DNA of 64,000 nucleotides, taken from an uncultured Chthonomonas sp. Its GTDB lineage: Bacteria > Armatimonadota > Chthonomonadetes > Chthonomonadales > Chthonomonadaceae. How positions within the stretch are numbered: position 1 is the stretch's first letter; each line of letters starts with the position of its first letter. The stretch is from assembly GCA_903859705.1 (NCBI GenBank), contig CAIONQ010000023.1:1-64000 (forward strand), written 5' to 3'. Positions 43,243-50,971 of this stretch are shown here, one piece after another. The translations under genes and the position numbers were made by a program. The notes under the pieces were generated by a model. It was not told the DNA's origin. It saw only the letters and a list, made by a program, of their open reading frames with translations, and did no database searches.

Positions 43243-45624
43243 GTGATGGTTCTTTCGTATTCCCTTTTGCGATTTTGTTTGGTGCTGTGTGCGGCACTGA
43301 TATTTGGGTGCACACTGTCTGCATCTGCTCAGCCCACGCGTAGAGCGGTGCCACTGAAGGCCGCCCCCCTGCCGCTGAACGATGTTCGGTTAACCGGTGG
43401 GCCGCTGCTACATGCCCAACAGTTGGATGCTGCCTATTTGCTGAGCCTTAGCCCGGATAGAATGCTATCTTACTACCGTGTTCAGGCGGGCCTGAAACCA
43501 AAGGCAGAGGGGTACGGCGGCTGGGATGGCGGTGGCAAAAACCTCACCGGTCATATTGCTGGCCACTACCTTTCGGCCATCTGCTTTATGTACCAGGCAA
43601 CCGGCAACGAGGAGTTCAAGAAGCGGGCAATCTACATCGTGGATGAGCTTGCCGAAGTTCAAGCAAAACATGGCGACGGGTATTGTGGCGCGCTGGAGCA
43701 CCTTGAAGAGAGGTTCGCGGAGGTTTCCAGAGGGGATATCCGATCTGGCGGGTTTGATTTAAATGGCCTGTGGTCGCCGTGGTACACCCTTCACAAAACG
43801 TATGCTGGCCTGCGCGATGCGTATCACGTTTTGCATCTTAAAAAGGCCCTTGATGTTGAGATTGGGTTTTCTGCCTGGGCAGAACACGTGCTTGCTCCGT
43901 TAACTTCGGAGCAAATTCAAAAGATGCTGAACACAGAGTTTGGCGGAATGAATGAAGTGCTTGCCGATCTCTATGCGGATACAGGCGATAATCGCTGGCT
44001 TACACTCTCAGAGAAGTTTGTGCACCACTCGGTGGTGGATCCGCTTGCTGCCGGGCAGGATATTTTGCCCGGCAAACATGGCAACACTCAGGTGCCCAAA
44101 CTTCTGGGATCGCTCTCTCGCTATGTCTCTGCGGGAATAGCTGAGGAAGGGGCCGCAGCCCATTTCTTCTGGGATGCAGTGGCTCTGCATCACAGTTTTG
44201 CAACGGGTGGGCATGGCAAAGACGAGTATTTTGGACCGGCCGATAAGTTAAACGACTACATTGATGGCCGTACCGCCGAAAGCTGCAACGTGTACAACAT
44301 GCTCAAGTTTTCGCGCGCTCTGTTTGCCCTTGAGCCGCAGGAGAAGTATGCTGCCTTTATGGAGCGTGCCCTGTACAATCATGTGTTGGCCTCCATTTCG
44401 CCAGATAATGGCCGCATGTGTTACATGGTGCCCGTTGGGCGCAGCGTACAGCATGAGTACCAGGATATGCAGAACGATTTCACCTGCTGCGTTGGCTCTG
44501 GTATGGAGAATCATGCACTGCTCGCCGATGGTATCTATTGCGCTGGCAACGGCACTCTGTGGGTGAATATGTATGCCCCCTCCACCGCAAACTGGAAAGA
44601 GCAGGGAGTGCATCTTGATGTGCAAACCAGCCTGCCAGAGGGCGAAGCAGTAACCATCAAGCTAAGTATGGCCTCTCCTCAAACATTTACGCTTGCATTG
44701 CGCCGCCCAACCTGGGCCGGTTCTGGCTACGCGCTTAGCATTAATGGGGCCAGGCGCAGCCGGGTTACAGCGCCCGGATCTTACGTAACAATCCAGCGAA
44801 AGTGGCAGGATGGAGATACCATTCAGATGGTGTTGCCCATGCGCTTGCGGCTCGAGTCCGTTCCAGACAATCCCCGCCGTGCGGCTGTTATGCGTGGCCC
44901 ACTGGCCCTTGCTGGCAATCTCGAGAGTGCCACACCAGAGGATGAGCACTCCGCCCTGAAGCTGCCTGTAATTGTTACACCGCATGCTGCGGGCACCGCA
45001 TGGCTGCGCCCGGTGGGGAACAACGCCGCCTACGAAGCACAGGGAGAATATGCCGGGGCAGCAGGATCTGCATCTGCGGTTACGCTGAAACTTCAGCCTT
45101 TCTACACCCTGCACGATCGCAAGTATGAGGTGTACTGGGATCTGTTTACACCCACAGAGTGGAAGCACAAACAGGCCGAAGTTGCGGCAGAAAATGCCCG
45201 CATACTGGCCCTGGAGAAGATAACTGTAAGCTATGCCCACCCGGGAATGATGCAGAGCGAGCGGGATTTTGAAATGCACACGGAGGGCAGCCAGCCGGTG
45301 CGCATACTGGATAGAGCCGGGCGAGGCGGCCGAGGTTGGTTCACTTTTGATATGCCCGTAGATGCAAGCGCACACAACGCGCTGGTGGTAACTTACTTTA
45401 CAAACGAACGTCGGCCCGCCGCCTTCAAGCTGCTGATAGATGGGGTAGAGATTGCCAATCAGAGCGCAGTTCGCTCATCGCCAGCAAAGTTTGTAGACGT
45501 TACGTACGCTGTACCGCCCGCAGTTACTCAGAACAAAAAGAAAGTGACCATCCGTTTTGAATCTACGGCTGGCCACGATCTGGCTTCTGTATTTGGGCTT
45601 CGCGTAATCCGAGATCAGCACTAA
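43243..45624 (+). CDS. secreted GH127 beta-L-arabinofuranosidase-like enzyme
   Basis: A 793-residue exported hydrolase. After the signal peptide (ends SASAQ) comes the GH127 (alpha/alpha)6 core: LTGGPLLHAQQLDAAYLL, YGGWDGGGKNLTGHIAGHYLSA, MNEVLADLYADTGD, HGNTQVPKLLG. The HypBA1-type zinc/catalytic site is intact: TAESCNVYN (Glu346, Cys348) and TCCVGSGMENHA (Cys415-Cys416), so it should be active with a catalytic cysteine. The C-terminal half is beta-rich. Enzymes of the family release L-arabinofuranose from arabinooligosaccharides or hydroxyproline-linked glycans. Start GTG 43243 or ATG 43246 follows the upstream stop directly. Its end overlaps the opposing GNAT fusion by four bases. Confidence 0.93.
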   Translation: MMVLSYSLLRFCLVLCAALIFGCTLSASAQPTRRAVPLKAAPLPLNDVRLTGGPLLHAQQLDAAYLLSLSPDRMLSYYRVQAGLKPKAEGYGGWDGGGKNLTGHIAGHYLSAICFMYQATGNEEFKKRAIYIVDELAEVQAKHGDGYCGALEHLEERFAEVSRGDIRSGGFDLNGLWSPWYTLHKTYAGLRDAYHVLHLKKALDVEIGFSAWAEHVLAPLTSEQIQKMLNTEFGGMNEVLADLYADTGDNRWLTLSEKFVHHSVVDPLAAGQDILPGKHGNTQVPKLLGSLSRYVSAGIAEEGAAAHFFWDAVALHHSFATGGHGKDEYFGPADKLNDYIDGRTAESCNVYNMLKFSRALFALEPQEKYAAFMERALYNHVLASISPDNGRMCYMVPVGRSVQHEYQDMQNDFTCCVGSGMENHALLADGIYCAGNGTLWVNMYAPSTANWKEQGVHLDVQTSLPEGEAVTIKLSMASPQTFTLALRRPTWAGSGYALSINGARRSRVTAPGSYVTIQRKWQDGDTIQMVLPMRLRLESVPDNPRRAAVMRGPLALAGNLESATPEDEHSALKLPVIVTPHAAGTAWLRPVGNNAAYEAQGEYAGAAGSASAVTLKLQPFYTLHDRKYEVYWDLFTPTEWKHKQAEVAAENARILALEKITVSYAHPGMMQSERDFEMHTEGSQPVRILDRAGRGGRGWFTFDMPVDASAHNALVVTYFTNERRPAAFKLLIDGVEIANQSAVRSSPAKFVDVTYAVPPAVTQNKKKVTIRFESTAGHDLASVFGLRVIRDQH

Positions 45625-48600
45625 GGCAGATCAGTAAGTGCCTTAAGGGATCGCAAGCGATCTATATCCTCATCGGCAGGTTCAAGAACTAGCCAGAGCA
45701 AGGATCTTTCCGATTCGCCTGGCTTTATGGTGATTTCGCCGCCGGTGCCGAAGTTAGCACCGTGAACGCCGAAGTCCTCGGTTTTCATTGCACCCCCCGT
45801 TTCGCCACCGCTCGCAATCAGCAGCATGCGGTGGCCATCGGTACTTTCTGTAAGTCCGCAGCCGTAAACGTTATGTTCATGGCTAAACTGGCTCAGCCTG
45901 CGCACACGCTTTTGCCCATTGTTCCACCAGGTTGTCGTAGCTGATTTGCCAGCAATGACCTCGCCCGGGTTGGTCCAGCATGCTACACCCGCATTGGGCA
46001 GGCTGATGGGGCCCGTAGTTGGGTTGTGCCAGGTTACCATCACTACGGCCATAGAAGTATCGGCCCTGGTGAGGTATTCGGTTTTCACCTGCAGACCTCG
46101 GCGCAACCGGTGCTGCAGGGTGCAGCTTGTTTCTACACCGCTCCACTGAAGCCCGCGTGTTCCTACCCGGTCTGTAACCACCCGGGCAGCAAAAGCCTCT
46201 TTTGTTAACAGAAAACCACCAATCCACTCCAGGTATGGATGCACACCCCCAAACCATGGGTTAGACCATACCATCGGCCGACTTTGTGGATAGCTGGAGG
46301 TTAGGTATTCAAAGCTGCCATGCTGCAGAGAGAACATACTGCCAGCAAATCTGGGGCTTACCTGGAAGCGGATATTGCCATTATCAACGGTGTATATCCC
46401 TGCCTCGCCCTCCTCCGCTACTGCCACGGGAATTTTGCTGCCAACTGAGATTACCGGTGATTCTATGGTGATATCGTAACGGGGCAGCCGCAGTTCCGCT
46501 GTCAGGTCTGCGGTGGCACCATTGGCTGCACAGATGCTCAGCTCCCGTGTAATTGTCTCATTCTGTACAATGCCAATATTCGGTAGTTCGATGCTTTCGG
46601 GTGATACAGTCGCTCCGCCAGCACTAATGTGGATCTCGCCCAGCAAAGGTGCACCCAGCCTGTTTGCCGCAGATAGACTCACCGTAACTGCCTCATCTGT
46701 AGGCAGCAACACGGGGTTCACCGAGAACGTTAGTTCTCGCCCCGCAATTTTCTTAAGCTCTTCGGGCTCCGCCGTCCCCGCTTTCCGGGTTAGCCTTTGC
46801 CAGAGGTTGCGAACGGTGCTGAAGTTGCCAGGGCCAAGATACACGTACATGGGTTCCAGAGTTACCGAACCATGCGCGGGAACAGGGCCAGTTTGTAAGG
46901 TTAGGGAGGGCACCCACTCGTTTTCGTAAACTCCCTCTCCCCTCCACAAAAGGCCCGCCACTCCGCCCTTCATCTCCATGGCAACCCAGCCTTCCGAAAG
47001 GCTTTTGCCTTCCGCCAGGAAGTCCGCAGTGCATACCGGGAAGCCATCCAGATCGGAAGTAAGTTCGTGCAGAACCCCTGATTCCAGTGGCAATGCCAGC
47101 GCCAGGGGGTGGGAGCGACCCGTGTTTACGCGGATAGCGCCATCAAACGCCTCTGCTGCGGTATTTTGCAGCGTGATTTCTATTCGCAAAAGCGAATCAG
47201 ATAGCGGTGTAACGGCACGCGTAACCGTAATATCTGGCTGTTCAACCGTATGTCCGCTAATTGCGGCAGCACCTGCAGGAAGATGAGGCAGCTGCAGCGG
47301 GAGATATGGCCACTTTCGCCATCGCCAGGGATTATACGGTGGGCCAACATCCGGTATTGTCAGCTCCATCTGCAAACCTGTGGCTTTGTTGCTGAAATGC
47401 AGGCGGCCGCCGAGCAGGTTCTGGCACACCGAATATCCGGCTGATTCCTGCACCAGTGTGTCAGCACCAGAATCTACAAACACCAGTGGAGACCCCGCGT
47501 GGCACCGCAGCATCAGCGGCACATGCTCTATATGGTTTCCGCTATCAATCTGTACGATGGCCTGGTATGCCCCACCGTTGGCGATAGTTACTTCGGCCTT
47601 CATCTCGGCAACTGCGCAGGGCAGCAGGTTGAGAGTGCTGCTCTCCAGGTTAAATTCAGTGCCTTCTGGAACGATAATCGAAACAGTGATGCTGCGGGAG
47701 CAATCCACACTGTTCTTGATGGAAAGCTGAACCGCTTGCGGTACCCCGGGGTAGAAGGCGGATTCACTGAGCGTTGCTTCAAATGGGCGCACGAAGCGGG
47801 CCCCGGTTTCCAGAACCACTGTTTCCACTGCGCCATCGAGGTCGATGCCTTCAATACGGGTGGTTAACCTGCCGTGCCGCCGGCCATCTTTAATAGGTTG
47901 TGCTCCAAAATTCGCAGATACAATCCCCATACTTTCGGTTGGAACTCCGGCAACAGTGCTGGCGTTTAGCTGTGCTTCCAGCCACTCATCACCCTGGGCA
48001 GTAATTGTAACTGGGGTGTTGGGGTTCTTCTTCCATGTTACTTTCCAGGCAGCATCCAGATTGTCTCCGGCGGCCACAATGCCGGCTGGGCCGGTTAACC
48101 CGGTTAACACGCACGAGGCTTCCAGTTGCGCACAATCAATAGCGGTTATCCCGCCAGAGGCACAATCCACCGATACCGAGAGCTGGTCGTCCCCATCCTG
48201 AAACAGATACTGGTAAACCGGCATGCCGTTGAGATTGGCTTTGTCCGGTACCAACTCTGGCACATTTTTCAGGCAGGCATACCAATCTCTGCCAGGCTTT
48301 GAGAAGAACCACTTGCCAGGTGTGGAGTTAACGATTCCAGGCACGAAGCAGCGCATATATACATCGCTCTCCGGCTCCCACATAAATCCCATCCGCTTGT
48401 AAAGCGGCATTGCCTTTTCATTTCCGGCCCAGGTGTGCAGGGTAACTTCGCGGTAACCTTGCTCAATGCAATAGTCAATGGCGGTACGCAGAAGTCTCTT
48501 TCCAATGCCAAGGCCGTGGATAGCGGGGTCGGCATATAAGAAGGCTACATAGCCGGTATCTCCATCTGCCTCTGGAGCCTTAAGCTCGCAGATCCCTAGG

Positions 48601-48821
48601 AAACGATCGTCTGCCTCTGCCACCAGAGCTAAGTTGCACGCCCATCCTTCGAACTTCCACATCATGCCTTCCAGATGGGGTTGAATGCCGCGCTTCCAGC
48701 CACCGGGCCATCCCTCATCCAGGGTGTTGAAGAGGCCAATTAGCCTGGTTGCATCGGCCTTACTGCTTCTATCGATTGGGCGTATGGTAACGGATCCCGA
48801 GATATGTGGTGTTGAGGTCAA
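45621..48821 (-). CDS. giant GNAT acetyltransferase fused to beta-rich C-terminal region
   Basis: About 1066 residues without signal peptide. Residues about 10-160 are a GNAT domain (SVTIRPIDRSSKADATRL, VAFLYADPAIHGLGIGKRLLR with the Q/R-x-x-G-x-G/A-type CoA loop, LHTWAGNEKAMPLYKRMGF). The remaining 900 residues are unrecognised: several beta-sandwich-like modules (QAVQLSIKNSVDCSRSITVSI, ISLSAANRLGAPLLGEI) and a last part (IYTVDNGNIRFQVSPRFAG, WSNPWFGGVHPYLEWIGG) reminiscent of mutarotase-like folds. Start is uncertain: TTG 48821 places the GNAT fold correctly; ATG 48869 and GTG 48890 add residues with poor codon use, and the last overlaps a hairpin. Confidence 0.75.
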   Translation of the reverse strand: MTSTPHISGSVTIRPIDRSSKADATRLIGLFNTLDEGWPGGWKRGIQPHLEGMMWKFEGWACNLALVAEADDRFLGICELKAPEADGDTGYVAFLYADPAIHGLGIGKRLLRTAIDYCIEQGYREVTLHTWAGNEKAMPLYKRMGFMWEPESDVYMRCFVPGIVNSTPGKWFFSKPGRDWYACLKNVPELVPDKANLNGMPVYQYLFQDGDDQLSVSVDCASGGITAIDCAQLEASCVLTGLTGPAGIVAAGDNLDAAWKVTWKKNPNTPVTITAQGDEWLEAQLNASTVAGVPTESMGIVSANFGAQPIKDGRRHGRLTTRIEGIDLDGAVETVVLETGARFVRPFEATLSESAFYPGVPQAVQLSIKNSVDCSRSITVSIIVPEGTEFNLESSTLNLLPCAVAEMKAEVTIANGGAYQAIVQIDSGNHIEHVPLMLRCHAGSPLVFVDSGADTLVQESAGYSVCQNLLGGRLHFSNKATGLQMELTIPDVGPPYNPWRWRKWPYLPLQLPHLPAGAAAISGHTVEQPDITVTRAVTPLSDSLLRIEITLQNTAAEAFDGAIRVNTGRSHPLALALPLESGVLHELTSDLDGFPVCTADFLAEGKSLSEGWVAMEMKGGVAGLLWRGEGVYENEWVPSLTLQTGPVPAHGSVTLEPMYVYLGPGNFSTVRNLWQRLTRKAGTAEPEELKKIAGRELTFSVNPVLLPTDEAVTVSLSAANRLGAPLLGEIHISAGGATVSPESIELPNIGIVQNETITRELSICAANGATADLTAELRLPRYDITIESPVISVGSKIPVAVAEEGEAGIYTVDNGNIRFQVSPRFAGSMFSLQHGSFEYLTSSYPQSRPMVWSNPWFGGVHPYLEWIGGFLLTKEAFAARVVTDRVGTRGLQWSGVETSCTLQHRLRRGLQVKTEYLTRADTSMAVVMVTWHNPTTGPISLPNAGVACWTNPGEVIAGKSATTTWWNNGQKRVRRLSQFSHEHNVYGCGLTESTDGHRMLLIASGGETGGAMKTEDFGVHGANFGTGGEITIKPGESERSLLWLVLEPADEDIDRLRSLKALTDLP

Positions 48822-48880
48822 CTGTTTCTCGCTTCTTGTGCGCGCACGTCTTTGTATCCAGCAGCACATCCACAATGTTG

Positions 48881-48913
48881 CGGGCTCCACTTCATGATAT
48901 GAAGCGAAGCCCG
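48881..48913. repeat. long imperfect inverted repeat upstream of the GNAT fusion gene
   Basis: A 15-base arm (CGGGCTCCACTTCAT) pairs with ATGAAGCGAAGCCCG around GAT, with two mismatches, including the perfect core TTCAT-GAT-ATGAA. It lies just upstream of the likely start of the gene on the minus strand. Confidence 0.5.
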
Positions 48914-48972
48914 TTTGCAGTGCTTATCACAACCTGTATATCGTTTTCATGCCCTATCGGCGCTAAACAGTT

Positions 48973-50604
48973 TTAGTTCAGCAGATCAGAGGGCAACCCA
49001 TCCGGGAAGAGGCCACCATAGGTTGGGTCCGGGTAAACACCGGCAGAGAAGTCCGGGATACCCTCAGAGATAAAGGGGTACGTTGGTGCGAAGGCTTTGA
49101 TGTCAGCCGGTGGGTTTGCGAACCAGGCAGCCATATTTACCTTAACTTTTACTATTGTAACACCAGGCATTATTGCGGGGCCATTGTTTGCCCCACTGTT
49201 GGGGCCGCCGTTTGCCGCGGATGCTGCCAGTGCTGCAGGCATCTGCTCGAACACCCCGCCTGCGTATCCACCTGTAACGGTGCCGTAGATGTTCACCACA
49301 AACCTCGGGAACTTGAGGGTGAATGGGCCCACGGCAGCCTGTGCAATAACCGGCACCACATAGGTGTTTATACGGGTTAATACTATGTTCACCTTGGGAG
49401 TGTTAGGTAGCAGGTAACCACCGCTTCCATCTGTAGGGCGCGCCAACACGCCGGCAATCCCCTTCTGCTCACGATCAGCAGTGGCAGCTATGGCCTTCTG
49501 AGCAATCTGCAAGTAGGAGGCATCTCGCAACGTAAGAAATGGGCTGGCAGGCAGGTACTCTCCAGGCTCGAGCTTGCCGTTATTGTTTTTATCCAGATAA
49601 CCAAAGTAGGGAACAAGGGAGTTAGTTACGCTGGTGGCTGGTTCCGAAATGCCGGGCGGTGGTGCAGAGCCAGCCGAGTTGGAGCTGCCCGTGTTGGCCA
49701 TTGTTATAACGCCTGTGTTATCGCCGTTACTACGATCGCGGATGTATGCCAGTGAAAGTGCTATTTCGGAGCGCATAGAGTTAACATATGCGTCGAAAAG
49801 GTAAACCTCGGGCAGGCCAATCGTTACTGTTGCACCATTTTGATCGGGAGCAGGCAAGGTGTAGGTGAAATTAGCATCAGCCTCCACAATTGCCAGGTCG
49901 TCGGCTACAGTGCCGAGATCTGCAAGTAGCTTCTGCCTACGCGCCACATCAGAAGAATCGCCAAAATAGCCATTAAACGGCATCATGCCGAATCTGAGAT
50001 CAGCAATGGGGCCAAGCATTTCAAGCAAGGTATTTGGGTTGGAAAGGCCACGATTGAGGAACCAGATAAGGCTGAGTTGATTGTGGCCGGGAACAGGCGC
50101 CGAAATGGTGGTGTCATCTGGCGGCGATGGGGGCATGGTGCCGGTTGTAGGCGGATCTGGAACGAGGCCCACACCGGGCGAACCTCCACCTGAAGGGGCA
50201 TTGCCGCGAGTTATTGCCGTTGTGCTTCTGCCCGGAAGATGTGTACTGCCGGTGCTTCCTGCGCCGCTGGAACCACCGGAAGCAGCGGTGCTTCCGGCAT
50301 CCATACCCTCGCCGCAAATGCCTGCAAGCGAAATTGCCTCACCAAAGCGTGCCTGAGAACTGCCGGGATTGGAGCGCACTGCCTTCTGAAACAGCGAGAA
50401 TGCGTCGCCAAGGGTTTGAGTAGATGTATTGGAGCTGCCGGATGCCAGATTCACCAGAACGGATCGGCCAGCCGCAAGCGGGTCTACAGGAGTAGAGGTA
50501 CCTCCACCACCGCCGCACCCCGTTAGTGAAAGCGTAAACGCGCCGACTATGGTAATTGCAGCAGTAACTCTGCTGGCAATCCCCACGGCATCTCGATGCT
50601 TCAT
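48973..50604 (-). CDS. EF-hand-containing lipoprotein of unknown function
   Basis: A 543-residue exported lipoprotein: signal helix ending LSLTGC (lipobox), then a Gly run (GGGGG), a TPR-like helix pair (TQTLGDAFSLFQKAVRSNPGSSQARFGEAISLA), a low-complexity Gly/Ser/Pro linker, a largely unknown body, and a canonical calcium loop D-K-N-N-N-G-K-L-E-P-G-E-Y, 12 residues like an EF-hand or dockerin. I do not recognise the family. GGGGGAG lies 6 bases before ATG 50604 (the earlier ATG 50610 is too close). A strong promoter lies at 50749-50777, giving a leader of about 140 bases. Confidence 0.8.
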   Translation of the reverse strand: MKHRDAVGIASRVTAAITIVGAFTLSLTGCGGGGGTSTPVDPLAAGRSVLVNLASGSSNTSTQTLGDAFSLFQKAVRSNPGSSQARFGEAISLAGICGEGMDAGSTAASGGSSGAGSTGSTHLPGRSTTAITRGNAPSGGGSPGVGLVPDPPTTGTMPPSPPDDTTISAPVPGHNQLSLIWFLNRGLSNPNTLLEMLGPIADLRFGMMPFNGYFGDSSDVARRQKLLADLGTVADDLAIVEADANFTYTLPAPDQNGATVTIGLPEVYLFDAYVNSMRSEIALSLAYIRDRSNGDNTGVITMANTGSSNSAGSAPPPGISEPATSVTNSLVPYFGYLDKNNNGKLEPGEYLPASPFLTLRDASYLQIAQKAIAATADREQKGIAGVLARPTDGSGGYLLPNTPKVNIVLTRINTYVVPVIAQAAVGPFTLKFPRFVVNIYGTVTGGYAGGVFEQMPAALAASAANGGPNSGANNGPAIMPGVTIVKVKVNMAAWFANPPADIKAFAPTYPFISEGIPDFSAGVYPDPTYGGLFPDGLPSDLLN

Positions 50605-50748
50605 CGTCATCTCCCCCGAGCGCACGCCTGCAGGCGGGCCCGGACTGCTTGAATACTCACGGTTGCAAAAAAAGTGTGGGGGAAACCGTCGCAATTTCAG
50701 CGCCAATACTGCAGAACCGGTGGGGGCCAGCATGGTGCAGAATTGCTG

Positions 50749-50777
50749 ATTATAGCACAAGGCACCGAATGTGCCAA
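50749..50777 (-). promoter_or_regulatory. strong promoter of the EF-hand lipoprotein gene
   Basis: On the minus strand TTGGCA (50772-50777) and TATAAT (50749-50754) are exactly 17 bases apart, with TGC before the -10 giving an extended -10. The transcript would start near 50742 and have a leader of about 138 bases. The stretch 50605-50971 otherwise holds only this and the -10 of the helicase gene. Confidence 0.8.
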
Positions 50778-50931
50778 TTGGAGCGGAATGCTGTGTAACA
50801 TATTACACAGGGTGGCTTCAACCACCGTTATTGGACGGATGTAGAAATCTAATTGATCCTCAAATTTAGAAGGCGCAAAACGGCGGTAAAGTGTCGTGAA
50901 CTGCGTCACAGTCCCGAATCGGTCCTTAAGG

Positions 50932-50937
50932 TATACT
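50932..50937 (+). promoter_or_regulatory. -10 box of the DEAD-box helicase gene
   Basis: TATACT stands 35 bases before ATG 50972; no good -35 is visible 17 bases upstream. It argues for ATG 50972 rather than the in-frame ATG 50942, which would lie inside or before the transcription start. Confidence 0.5.
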
Positions 50938-50971
50938 AAGAATGTTGAGAAAGGGAGAATGTGACGTTTTA

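Noticed and set aside
44662-45375. 237-codon open frame on the minus strand
   Set aside because: Antisense shadow of the GH127 gene; no signal of coding.
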